64,000 bases of DNA from Heliopora coerulea (taxonomy: Eukaryota; Cnidaria; Anthozoa; Scleralcyonacea; Helioporidae): positions 186,001 to 250,000 of the forward strand of contig JASJOG010000177.1 of assembly GCA_030142905.1 (NCBI GenBank). The letters are read 5' to 3'. Under the pieces are notes generated by a model. The model was not told the DNA's origin, did not search any database, and saw only the letters and a list, made by a program, of their open reading frames with translations. Position 1 is the stretch's first letter. Every line of letters starts with the position of its first letter. Position numbers and translations under genes: made by a program. Positions 10,266 through 18,996 of the stretch are shown in pieces.

Positions 10266-10990
10266 AAAATTCTGATGTTATAGGCAATTCAAAAAGTCAT
10301 GATTTCACAGTTAGGTTCACTCCAGAACTGGTTTTGGATAAGAATAAATCACATTTCATTGCTCTTGATAACTGTGCCATGAGTTATTCTTGGTATAACG
10401 TCTATAGTGAATATGGTAACAACACACTAAAATATTCAAGTAATGGTGGAACAAGTTGGACAACGATAACGATTACCAATGGAAATTACACGTACAAAGA
10501 CATCAATGATCATATCAGCACGAAATTAACAGAAAATAGTCTTTCAAAGTCCGGTATTGCAATAGAATTCATCCCATCACTGTTCCGAGTTAAGATTACC
10601 CTTGAGCCTAACTATCGATTAGATTTCAGGAGTGGGTCTTTCGCTGATCTTCTGGGTTTTGACAAAAAAATCGTGACAACAACGGGTTATGGTTCAAAGC
10701 TACCAGATATCACCAGGAGCATAGATGATGTTTTCATTCACACTAAAGTCAGTGACAGTAACGTTTCCGGTATATCTTCTAGCGTTCTCTATCGATTTAG
10801 CGTTGATAATTTGGCTCTCTCTTATCCATTTCACATAGAAGGGAGACAGCTTCTTTGGGCAAAAATTAATACATCTATTATCAAAGATCTAAGAATTCAA
10901 ATTAAGGATGCCTATGATTGTCCTGTTGATTTAAACGGTCTGCCGGTATCTCTCACACTATTGATCAAACAAGGAGAGGATATAATATGA
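10244..10990 (+). CDS. Penton-like minor capsid protein, element 1
   Basis: An intact 248-residue protein rich in beta-strand-like segments and poor in charged helices. It shares with the element 3/4 penton candidates the overall size, a central LLGFDKK-like segment (they have IIGFPENK), a Tyr-rich stretch before it (NGNYTYKDINDHI against a similar DGYYTFNILKTEL), and a C-terminal hydrophobic strand. That suggests a single-jelly-roll vertex protein as in Polintons and adenoviruses. It lies directly upstream of minor and major capsid genes. The jelly-roll assignment is inference from pattern and context. Confidence 0.5.
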   Translation: METSLFIKNSDVIGNSKSHDFTVRFTPELVLDKNKSHFIALDNCAMSYSWYNVYSEYGNNTLKYSSNGGTSWTTITITNGNYTYKDINDHISTKLTENSLSKSGIAIEFIPSLFRVKITLEPNYRLDFRSGSFADLLGFDKKIVTTTGYGSKLPDITRSIDDVFIHTKVSDSNVSGISSSVLYRFSVDNLALSYPFHIEGRQLLWAKINTSIIKDLRIQIKDAYDCPVDLNGLPVSLTLLIKQGEDII

Positions 10991-11034
10991 CGCATTCTTC
11001 AAGGAGAGGATTTGACGCATTTTTCAGCATTTTG

Positions 11035-11038
11035 TCTA
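11035..11038 (+). promoter_or_regulatory. TCTA start-proximal motif, minor virion gene
   Basis: TTGTCTAACATATTTTCAT precedes the ATG at 11051 by exactly 16 nt. This selects 11051 over the upstream in-frame ATG-like start at 11012. Confidence 0.6.
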
Positions 11039-11050
11039 ACATATTTTCAT

Positions 11051-11500
11051 ATGAGAAACAGATATTTTATTGATCGGAAATCTGGTCAGGTCTATCAGGA
11101 AGGTTCTGGTGTGTTCTCTAAAGTTTTGTCAAAAATTACTAGTAAAACAGCAAAAGAAATAGCAAAAAAGGCTATCACAAAGGCCACAGAGACTGCTGCC
11201 AGTAAAGTGGGTGAAAAGACAGGCCAACTGGTTGGAGAAAAGATTTATGACCGATTCAAAACACCGGCTAAAGGTGATCAGATTGTGAAACTTTTAAAGG
11301 AAAAGCAAACACCGGTTCCAATGTCACGTGACTATCATCCAACACCGGTTCAGGTTCCAAAACATCCAGTCCCAGTGTCACGTGACTATCATCCAGTTCC
11401 AGCAACACCGGTTCCAGTGTCACGTGACCCAATTCCAGCAACGGTTCAGGTTCCAAAATCCACACTCTCACAAGAATTTGACAAGCTATTGAATATGTAA
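11051..11500 (+). CDS. Minor virion-like protein with Pro-rich repeats
   Basis: About 149 residues. The N-terminal part has a Gly-rich turn (EGSGVFSK) and an amphipathic Ala/Lys/Thr helix of about 55 residues (SKTAKEIAKKAITKATETAA). It is followed by a Pro-rich tail with at least three copies of a unit like PVPVSRDYHP. The architecture recalls small helical minor capsid or core proteins of adenoviruses and Polintons (pVI/pX-like), which bind DNA or membranes beneath the capsid. Function is inferred from context between penton-like and capsid genes. The Pro-rich units also show at DNA level as direct repeats around CCAGTGTCACGTGACTATCA, containing the palindrome TCACGTGA. Confidence 0.5.
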   Translation: MRNRYFIDRKSGQVYQEGSGVFSKVLSKITSKTAKEIAKKAITKATETAASKVGEKTGQLVGEKIYDRFKTPAKGDQIVKLLKEKQTPVPMSRDYHPTPVQVPKHPVPVSRDYHPVPATPVPVSRDPIPATVQVPKSTLSQEFDKLLNM

Positions 11501-11582
11501 CACAATACCATTCCATCTCTATTGAAGAATTTTACAAGTTATTGAATATGTTGAAGCAAGACTCACAATTCCTTAATTTTTA

Positions 11583-11586
11583 TCTA
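11583..11586 (+). promoter_or_regulatory. TCTA start-proximal motif, major capsid gene
   Basis: TTTATCTAACATAGTATTAT precedes the ATG at 11599, with TCTA exactly 16 nt upstream. Confidence 0.6.
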
Positions 11587-11598
11587 ACATAGTATTAT

Positions 11599-12912
11599 AT
11601 GATCAATCTACGATCTTCGGATTATTGCAGAAGGTATGAATTCGTTAGTTATGACCTTCAAACTCCAATAACATTACCAGGTAACAATCAGTCACAAAAG
11701 AAGGATGGATACCAATTCATTGTCGACAGTAGCAGTGATGACAGTGTTCTCGATTGGTTTAATAGTTATATAGAAATGACTTTCAAAGTGAGTAAAACAG
11801 GAGATAACACCAATTTTGTAGCAGCAGATAATGTAGCAACTGTAAATGGTGCTCATAGTTTTATTCAGCAACTTCGCGTCAAATTCAATAGTCTCAATGT
11901 TTTGGATAGTCCTAATATTAATCACTGTGTAAATGTCAAAAATTTGGTTGATTATAGTCAGGAATACAGTAAAACGGTTGGGAGTAGTATGTTCTATTAT
12001 CCAGATACAAGTACAGGACATGCTGATGATAATCAGTTCACCACTAATACTGTTAACAAAGATGGGAATCAAAGTAGTGTCGCTGCGGTTACTGGTGTTA
12101 ACGCAAATTACAATGAAGGCTTCGCCAAAAGACATACACTAATCATTGGAGGTGCTGAAAATAATGTTATCATACCACTAAACTGTTATGGGTTTTTTGA
12201 AAGTTTTGAAAATCAAGTAGCTCCAAATGGTAAGGTAGAAATAGAGGTTGTACTCGTAGATGACAATAATGTTTTATATCGTAATGGTGGAGATCAAGGT
12301 CGATTTGTTGTTACAGAACTCACTCTCTGGGTTCCAAAAATGGTTTTGAACGCTGATGGAAGTAAAATATTCCTTGAAAGATTTATGACACCACATGAAT
12401 GGACATATTTGAAAGAACGTCTTGAGATATCCCCTGTTACTCAAACTACTAACGGAAGCTTTAGAATTTCTCCCAATATCAACAGACCGAAACATGTTTT
12501 TGTTTGGTTTTTGAATAGTGATGTTATGGGAGATCAGACAAAGAATCCATTCATTTTCAACACCTATAATATAAGAGATGGTAAGACAGTATCCAATTGT
12601 AGGTTAGAATTAAGTAATGGGATATACTATCCAGAAAAAGCAACGGAACCAACTAATGAACTATCAAAAACATTTAGGTCCTTATTAAGGTATAATAAGC
12701 AGATGAATTACAACCTTGCAGGGTCATTGATAACACAAAATACTTTCAAGGATATATACGGTCTTTTATACTTCGATATCACAAATCAATCCGAAAGGAT
12801 GAAGAATGATTCGACGAAACTAGAATTCAGGTACCAGTTAAATGAAGCTCCAAATGCCCAGTATAACATTTACGCTATGTGCTGTCTGAAGAGAAGATAT
12901 CGGTTGACGTAG
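11599..12912 (+). CDS. Major capsid protein candidate (double jelly roll), element 1
   Basis: An intact 437-residue, beta-rich protein and the largest of the virion block. It aligns by eye with the capsid candidates of elements 2 and 3: an early segment (FIQQLRVKFNSLNVLD against LSKLLKSRLVVKFSGQIVYD), and a later block, RISPNINRPKHVFVWFLNSD against TINIPRKSMKAVVLLFRN, followed by a Tyr/Asn-rich loop. Position after penton and minor protein genes matches Polintons, where the hexon-like protein forms the icosahedral shell. Double jelly-roll fold is inferred. The frame is undamaged despite decay of neighbouring minus-strand genes. Confidence 0.65.
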   Translation: MINLRSSDYCRRYEFVSYDLQTPITLPGNNQSQKKDGYQFIVDSSSDDSVLDWFNSYIEMTFKVSKTGDNTNFVAADNVATVNGAHSFIQQLRVKFNSLNVLDSPNINHCVNVKNLVDYSQEYSKTVGSSMFYYPDTSTGHADDNQFTTNTVNKDGNQSSVAAVTGVNANYNEGFAKRHTLIIGGAENNVIIPLNCYGFFESFENQVAPNGKVEIEVVLVDDNNVLYRNGGDQGRFVVTELTLWVPKMVLNADGSKIFLERFMTPHEWTYLKERLEISPVTQTTNGSFRISPNINRPKHVFVWFLNSDVMGDQTKNPFIFNTYNIRDGKTVSNCRLELSNGIYYPEKATEPTNELSKTFRSLLRYNKQMNYNLAGSLITQNTFKDIYGLLYFDITNQSERMKNDSTKLEFRYQLNEAPNAQYNIYAMCCLKRRYRLT

Positions 12913-13014
12913 TAAAGGATAAAGCATTCCTTAGAGCATAAGATGGGATCATTTCACGATAAAGCTTTAATCTAATACGTTTTGCGATAAAATTGTATAA
13001 CGTATAATATATTA

Positions 13015-13820
13015 ATGACCAATTATATTCCATACACTGTAAATCCTAGTGAAAATCAAAAGGTTAAACTAGCGAAAGCACTAGCTAGTAGATCACCTAT
13101 TACACTCCGGTTGATGGATGGTGAACTATCTGGTAACGACGAATTGATGCTGACTAAAACTCAAATTGGACGGATTCAGAAAGCTATGTCTCAAGGAAAA
13201 GGCGTCGATATTAAGATTTCAAAAACACAGATCCGTGATGTTGTGAAAGAAGGTGGAAACCTCTTTACTTCTCTCATGAGTATGGGAACAAAATTGCTTC
13301 CAATGGCTACAAATCTAGCAACGAAAGCATTACCAGGCTTGACAACGGGTGTTCTTTCTTCTTTGGCAGGCCTAGCAACTGGTAAAGTTTTGGAAGTGGA
13401 CAAACAGGTGGTTTTCTCATTCCGCAGAACAAAATAGATCAATTGATAGCGTATAAGCATCTTTTAACAGCAAAACAGAAGCAGGATATCCTCAATACTC
13501 TTCAATCAGGTGGTTGTGTCAAAATAAAACCAACAAAAAAATAGTCAGGAGGCTTCCTTGGTACACTTCATGCATCAATTGGTGTTCCACTTCTACTCAA
13601 TGCTCTAACTGGTAAAGGCCTTAGAAATCGTCCAAGTTATGATAATGGGATGCAAAACAGACCTTACATGATGAATCCACCTATTTACGGATCATGGAAT
13701 AGACCAGTAGGCATGGGAATGAAAAAGAAGAGACGAACAAAAAAAAAGACGGGACAAGGAATTCTATTCGGCAAAAACAGTCCATTCAACTCAATCCCTA
13801 TTCTAGGGTCAATATTCTAA
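13015..13820 (+). pseudogene. Small membrane-associated virion protein, element 1
   Basis: The first frame (13015-13437) encodes a basic N-terminal domain and a hydrophobic Gly/Ala/Leu stretch (residues about 88-125). Near 13395 the frame shifts; the continuation includes IPQNKIDQLIAYKHLLTAKQ, then a TAG at 13542-13544, another hydrophobic segment, a basic run (MKKKRRTKKKTG), and the ending GKNSPFNSIPILGSIF. I associate this architecture and ending with a conserved small protein in cnidarian Polintons, presumably a capsid-internal membrane-active protein. One frameshift and one stop break it. The start has only a degenerate TATAACGTA version of the TCTA motif, about 19 nt upstream. Confidence 0.55.
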
Positions 13821-13835
13821 AACCAAAATCAAATC

Positions 13836-14186
13836 TCAAAAGCAAAAGGGCATCGGATTAGTGATATAGGCAATCCAGTTGAATCAGAAGATGCTGTCAA
13901 TAAGAAGTATGATGATAAAAAATTACCAAAAGCAGGTGGTACAATGTCTGGAGGTATAAACATGAACAACCATAAAATTACATCATTGTCAGATCCAAGT
14001 AATGTTCAAGATGCTGCTAATAAACGATATGCAGACACTAAACTAGCTCTTTCAGGTGGTACAATGACTGGAGACATTAATATGAACTGGTGGTCTTTAA
14101 AAAAGGTTTCAAATCCAACGGATTACGCCGATGCTGTCAATCTTCAGTACCTCAATGAATATTTATTTGTTAATTTGGCAGAAACA
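13836..14186 (+). pseudogene. Phage-tail-fibre-like repeat protein, element 1, truncated
   Basis: The frame carries three copies of a roughly 40-residue repeat: GGTMSGGINMNNHKITSLSD followed by an Asp-Ala/Asn-Lys-x-Tyr-x-Asp ending. It is the pattern of trimeric tail-fibre shafts of phages and of the fibres of elements 2-4. The beginning has no ATG in the open region and the end is cut by LINE sequence at about 14,190. The receptor-binding head is missing. It would have formed a trimeric spike for host attachment. Confidence 0.6.
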
Positions 14187-14189
14187 TTA

Positions 14190-15305
14190 TACTGGGAATT
14201 CTACGTAAGAAACTCAAAAGCTGTCTACTTGGTTTGCTCCAAATAAAGTCCCGAAGAGGAAACTATTTGGATTTTAAGGCATTAGCCACCTCAGAAAATT
14301 ACTTGCAGAAACCATTGGCAATAACACTTTTATCAGCTGATTTTGACCCAGTCACATCGAAAACTGAACCTACACCAGACTCTGCTGATTTAGTCGGATG
14401 CAATTTTTTATAGTCGCCCAGAGTTTATCCGCAGACTTTACATTATCCTTCAATAGATCTTGGTGATATCTATTTTTATACTTCTTCACTAAATTAGTAA
14501 CTCGATTTCGCTGCCGTTTGTAAGATGACCAATCTATTTCACGATTTGTATGACGTGCTTTCCGCAGAAGCTTATCCCTTGTATTCATTTCCCTTTTAAC
14601 TTCTGGAGTCAACCATGGTACCAGACTCCCTTTGACCTTTTTTCTGATCATCGGGACATGTTTACTTATAAAAAAAGTCAAGAACATCCTTGAGGAAAGA
14701 TGAAGCCCTGTTTACACAAGGAGATGTGAAGATCTGTTTGAAATTTGCTGATTTCAGATCATTACAAAATGTTGTCGGATTATAATTTGAATAATTTCTG
14801 CAAGTAATGACCTTGGGTTGCTGTTTGTTGGGTTGCTGGCCTTGGGTTGCGAAAGAATGTGAATACGCCTAAAATCGTCGAGGATTTGACAGATATTATG
14901 TTTATGGGCAATAAGTCCTCGAATATTTTGATGCAAAATCTTCAAACCTTCCCTTGACAGAAGTTCACTAAGTTCGGGGAGCTCGTATCGTAGTTCACCA
15001 GCAGACTCACACTCGGCATGATTAACTGTTTGATCTTCGACGCCATTGGCATTGACGAGTAAACATCTTTGGCAAAGGGCGTCGTTGTCGTCTTGAAATA
15101 GACACTTCACATGAATAATCCCTTCACAGGTAGAACAAGATACTCTGCTTTGACTGCTTTCAACAGATTTCAAACATGTAGCACATTTTACCTTTATAGG
15201 ACCCGGACACATTTCAACATCTCCACACAGCAAGAGCAGAATTTGTAAGAACGTTGACCTCGAGTGCCGAATATAAATTGTTTTCCCTTGTCGAAAGCTC
15301 CACAA
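14190..15305 (-). pseudogene. LINE ORF2 5' portion with 2A-like and PHD-like region
   Basis: From the ATG at 15305 the frame has a short leader, then a 2A-like motif CGDVEMCPGP (family: DxExNPGP), then a PHD/ring-like cysteine cluster (CATC, CSTC, H-x-KC, CQRC). It then enters the beginning of the endonuclease domain (LKILHQNIRGL). The endonuclease is mostly deleted. A second frame, 14687-14370, holds the basic linker after the endonuclease (PWLTPEVKREMNTRDKLLRK, KSADKLWATI), and similarity continues in broken frames to about 14,190. The RT domain is absent. It is a dead retrotransposon fragment. Confidence 0.7.
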
Positions 15306-15475
15306 CGTAGAATAGGTAAAACTCTCTTACTGAACATCTTCACTTAAGTCCAAACAATTTAACATTAGATTAAAAGAATCTGAGGTGCAAAAGGCATGCC
15401 TTTTGACTTGAAAAATCGCAAAAGTAAGCAGACCGATATAGAGCACAACCTCACAAGCCGCCATCTTCCTTAAGT
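14190..15475 (-). mobile_element. LINE fragment, 5' region (CR1/L2-like)
   Basis: On the minus strand the element starts near 15,475 with AAGGAAGATGGCGGC and runs to about 14,190, where it stops within the region between endonuclease and reverse transcriptase. The 5' end is present and the 3' part, including the RT, is missing. LINE insertions usually lose the 5' end instead, so a later deletion or rearrangement made this boundary with element 1. Confidence 0.65.
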
Positions 15476-15651
15476 CTATTTTTGGGCATAACTTTGTTAT
15501 AACATTACAACTGCGTTATTCAATATTACGTATTATTTTTCTTCTTGTTTTGGACCATCCAAGCGTTATTGAGCTGCAGTATGTAAAAACAGGCATATTC
15601 ATTGTTCCATAAATTCTTTCTGCAACAAATGCATTGATAAGTGTTTTCCTT

Positions 15652-15658
15652 GACAGAA

Positions 15659-15711
<53 letters not shown>

Positions 15712-15779
15712 CTCTCTCTCTCTCTTTCTATCTCTCTCTCTCTCCTCTCTCTCTCTCTCCTCTCTCTCTCTCTTTCTAT

Positions 15780-15847
<68 letters not shown>

Positions 15848-16012
15848 CTATCTCTCTCTCTTTCTATCTCCCTCTCTCTCACTCTCTCTCTCACTCTCTC
15901 TCTCTCTCTCTCTCTCTCCCTCTCTTTCTATCTGTCTTTCTATATCTCTCTCTCTCTCCCTCTCTCTCTATCTGTCTTCCTATATCTCTCTCTATCTATC
16001 TCTCTCTCTGGT
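15652..16012. repeat. (CT)n / (TATC)n microsatellite
   Basis: Long pure and interrupted runs of CT, CTCTCTC, CTATC and TATC units. The Leu/Ser-rich open frames across it are artefacts of the repeat. Confidence 0.95.
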
Positions 16013-16013
16013 A

Positions 16014-16345
16014 GTTGACTTTTTCTGGTTAGTTAGTGCCGTGATTTTTAGCCCGTGATTAGCGAAGGTGCTAATTAGGTCTTTTCCTGCCCTGTCGGCC
16101 AATCTTCCCGATGATGTCTTGATGGCACACAAACCGTCGTCACGGTATAAACCAATATTGTCTCCGAAGCGCGCTTTTAGCGAATCCAAAATGAAAAGTC
16201 CGACAAGCTCGCAGATTTCAGCCCCGTCAAAGCTGCCCATTGTAACATCGAATGTCGTTGTGCTGTTTCTTATCGTCCACGCTTGGCCGTCGTTAAAAAG
16301 CAGTGATTTTCTTACGTGTTTGATTACTCTTATGTCTGTGTGACA
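16014..16345 (-). pseudogene. Reverse transcriptase fragment (PLE-like, YRDD box)
   Basis: About 110 codons encode palm motifs of a reverse transcriptase: FDVTMGSFDGAEICELVG and the catalytic GLYRDDGL, followed by a segment LKITALTNQK. I associate this RT type with Penelope-like elements or related retroelements of marine invertebrates. The fragment is bounded by microsatellites on both sides. No start or end is present. Catalytic Asp pair is intact but the domain is partial. Confidence 0.6.
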
Positions 16346-16366
16346 TTTATGTTGCATACTCTTCTT

Positions 16367-16367
<1 letters not shown>

Positions 16368-16401
<34 letters not shown>

Positions 16402-16424
16402 TTATGTATGTATGTATGTATATA
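16368..16424. repeat. (TA)n / (TATG)n microsatellite
   Basis: Pure TA units followed by TATG/TATA units. A second (TA)n lies at 17345-17372, next to the other arm of the inverted repeat below. Confidence 0.9.
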
Positions 16425-16510
16425 TACACCAATGATGAGTACCACGAAGGTTACAGCGTTGGAATGAAAATATAGAGCGCTCAATACCGTTACTGGTAGA
16501 GCGAATAAGT

Positions 16511-17340
16511 AAATACAAAAGACAAAATTTTGCTGTCGCTACTTTGAGTTTCACGCGCTCAGGAGATCATCAGGAAACTGACAGATATGATTTAATTATT
16601 CACATATATACAGGCAACAAAAGTTTAACGGAAGTGTTTGGTTACATGTCGGCATTTGCTAAATAGCTCTGACCGTCTGTTCAAGATGTTTTTCCCTTGT
16701 CCCTTTAGGATAAGCAACTTTTCGTCGGGGCATAGGCGACATTTTCTTGATCCTGTCTTGCATGATGGAATTTGCTTGATGATATCCCATGCGATTGTGT
16801 ATTTGCGTTTGTTGTCTTTCAGGTTCCAAATGTGTTTTGAAAGCTCGGTTTTGTTTAAGTATTTTTTGGTGTTGAGAGATTGTAGTGATTTCGGTACCTA
16901 GTTTTGAAGTCGTTACCTGTTACACCGATGTATGTCTTCGTCTCGTTGTTGTCAGTGGTCGTTACTCTTGCCTGGTAAAGAACGCTGGTTTGCAGGCAAA
17001 TGCCTTTTACAGGACATTGTTCAGGGTTTCTCCAGTTACATAGTCGAGTGTTGTTTGTGTGAGATGGTTTCTCTTGACTGTCGTGTCGCTTCAGTATTAT
17101 ATTGTTGTGCTTTTTAATAAATGTAACACGAACAGTGTGTCTGTTGAATAGTTTGTGTAGTTTGTTGTTTGGCGGGAAGTGTTTGTCGATTAGTTGCAAG
17201 AAGTCGGGTGCGATGTTAGTTTTGACTATTTAGCAAATGCCGACATGTAACCAAGCACTTCCGTTAAACTTTTGTTGCCTGTATATATGTGAATAATCAA
17301 ATCATATCTGTCAGTTGCGACAGCAAAATTTTGTCTTTTG

Positions 17341-17342
<2 letters not shown>
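16511..17342. repeat. Inverted repeat pair flanking a GIY-YIG fragment
   Basis: Arms 16511-16666 and 17230-17342 are reverse complements over about 110 nt, with an extra 35 nt in the left arm (about 16545-16580). They share blocks such as ACAAAATTTTGCTGTCGC and ATTCACATATATACAGGCAA. The left arm's extra segment, on the minus strand, contains CTGATGA followed later by GAAAC, which recalls a hammerhead core but lacks a convincing stem II. They look like PLE pseudo-LTR copies in opposite orientation. Confidence 0.6.
16860..17225 (-). pseudogene. GIY-YIG-type C-terminal domain of a PLE
   Basis: The frame shows CNWRNPEQCPVKGICLQ, a zinc-type Cys cluster, then QARVTTTDNNETKTYIGVTG and KTRYRNH, the GIY-YIG-like endonuclease core seen at the C-terminus of some Penelope-like elements. 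It lies upstream, on the same strand, of the RT fragment at 16345-16014. That is the reverse of the order within one element, so it is the tail of another copy. Confidence 0.6.
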
Positions 17343-17379
<37 letters not shown>

Positions 17380-17459
17380 GCACTTCTATTGAAAACCAAC
17401 GTTTCGAAGATATGCCCCTTGTCAAGGTGAAACATATAGAAGCTATGCAGTTAGTGTTC

Positions 17460-18160
17460 TGAAATTCGGTTTCCAAAACTAACTACAAATCGTCATCAAG
17501 TCTCCATGAGTGAGTCCTTGGGGAACAAATGAGCTCAATTCAAATGCCTCGAGCTCCTCTTTCCCAAGGTCTACTTACCCCTGTCTTAGCAATTATCCTC
17601 ACCTTAAAATCATCCAAACCCTTGAGTTCCTCTCTAGAAAAGATTGCCCATTCAACGGGTTTTGGGTGTATAAATTGAACTCATTTCTTCCGAACGGACC
17701 AGATGTTAGAGACTTCACTTGGTGGCAGTATGCAATTACTTTTCCAAATTGTTGGCTGCCTTCTATAATTTGACCTAGAGAAAGGGGCACAGCCCCCAAA
17801 CGTCAGCTTTGCACAGAAGTAAAGAGGTTCTATTAACAAGATGTCTACATTAAAGTTGAGGTTTGGTTTGATTTTCATGACATATGTTGCTCTCGTACGT
17901 AAAGGGAAAAATTGCGTCACTAAAGGCCAGTTAAAACAGTTTCAACATTAGCGACAACAATTACCCTTCAATGATGGGATCAATTGCTTCCAGTGTACCC
18001 GAAGAAAATCTCTTTGAAACGTTCGCACGATGGAACACGATCAACGGCTACTCTGCTACATCATGCAGTGCTTTTGAAAAGATTTTCTCGACGGATGTTG
18101 GGCAAATGTTGGGGCAAATTTTGGGTAGGGATTCGACAGCAGGTACAAACGGTCACTTTT
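17460..18160. other. Non-coding stretch
   Basis: No supported gene. Just before it, 17395-17435 carries a degenerate repeat around CAACGTTTCGAAGATATG, probably the end of the PLE copy. Confidence 0.4.
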
Positions 18161-18167
18161 TAGAACT

Positions 18168-18572
18168 ATGCTGGATCGTGCTAAACGCTTATCATCTACA
18201 CAAGAGTTCTTTTTGCAAGAATGCAATAATTTGAAAAGGATATTTTTAAAATTAAAATATCCACAAAGGCTCATCGACGCGGCTATCAATCGTGTCTATC
18301 ATCCTCCAGACCCACTTCATACACCATCTGATAGTCCCATACGGATCATTATACCTTATAAAGGTCAGAGATCCGCCGATGAAGTTCGTAAACAGCTTCG
18401 AAACCTCGGAAGAAAAATCAATCTTGAATTGCAGCCGATTTTTACAAGCAAGAAGATCGTTGATGATTTAAGAGTAACGGAATTGAAGCCTTCCTTAGTC
18501 ATCCAGGGGAGATGCGGAATTGCAATCTTGAAAAAAGGAAACGTAACTTTTGCCCTCAAAAAGAAGCAATAA
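18168..18572 (+). pseudogene. PLE linker region between RT and GIY-YIG
   Basis: The translation includes a Pro-rich stretch, then IIPYKGQRSADEVRKQLRNL, GRKINLELQPIFTSKKI and VDDLRVTELKPSLV. I recognise this as the region between reverse transcriptase and endonuclease in Penelope-like elements. The frame ends shortly after, before any endonuclease motif. No start context is evident, so it is an internal fragment. Confidence 0.6.
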
Positions 18573-18639
18573 TTCATCAATACAATGATAAAAACGTTAC
18601 AGAATAATCAGCAGGAACGTAGGTTCTGCAAAAAATCCT

Positions 18640-18860
18640 TGAATTGTTACTTTCGACTAACTCATAGAGTGAAAGTCCACACTGCTTAAGGGCTATACCG
18701 CAAAGACGTAAACTGGAATTCTAGCGAGAACTAGAAAACTCATTACCATTGTGCCAGACTGCCGTGAGGGGCAGTAACTTAGTTGATCATCCCGAACGGG
18801 GCCTAGGCCTAGAAAAGAGTTGGGGGCCTGATCACATCCTAGAATTAAGTTATCCTGGAA
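18640..18860 (+). other. Dense hairpin-forming non-coding segment
   Basis: Several perfect short hairpins follow each other: TTCTAG/CTAGAA around 18717-18734, CTGCC/GGCAG around 18757-18773, and an outer pair AACTTA/TAAGTT with inner TGATCA/TGATCA spanning about 18776-18850. There is no ORF. It could be a structured RNA, perhaps the untranslated region of a PLE. I could not match it to a known ribozyme or group II intron. Confidence 0.3.
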
Positions 18861-18996
18861 TTACAAAATAGGAACATGTTTTCTCTAGCTCAGGATGGTA
18901 GACAATTGTGTATTTGGCACGTTAGGATTGCTCAGCCATTGAGAAGCAAAAGGCCAAACGAATTTTAAAATTCATTGATTTGAGAAATAAATTTTA

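Larger units (their letters stand above)
4940..14190. mobile_element. Element 1: decayed Polinton/adintovirus-like provirus
   Basis: The unit carries polB N-terminus, rve integrase with chromodomain, A32-like ATPase, penton-like protein, double-jelly-roll capsid candidate, minor virion-like proteins and a fibre. That is the Polinton/Maverick set. Early-type genes lie on the minus strand and virion genes on the plus strand, diverging at 8892-8946. Both ends are lost: the left to the hAT remnant at about 4940, the right to a LINE fragment at about 14,190. No terminal repeats remain. It differs from elements 2-4 in sequence, gene order and start-site motif, so it represents another lineage. Several genes are broken, but four plus-strand virion genes are still open. 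Confidence 0.8.

Noticed and set aside
11012..11050. Upstream start for the minor virion protein
   Set aside because: The ATG at 11051 has the TCTA motif at the same 16-nt spacing as its neighbours and begins the conserved part.
15634..16018. Open frames of 125 residues in two phases
   Set aside because: They translate a (CT)n/(TATC)n microsatellite and consist almost only of Leu, Ser and Ile.
16545..16580. Hammerhead motif in the inverted-repeat arm
   Set aside because: CTGATGA and GAAAC occur on the minus strand but the intervening sequence does not form a convincing stem II.
18640..18860. Group II intron or HDV-like ribozyme
   Set aside because: I could not find a domain V-like hairpin, the conserved intron ends or an HDV double pseudoknot; left as an unassigned structured segment.
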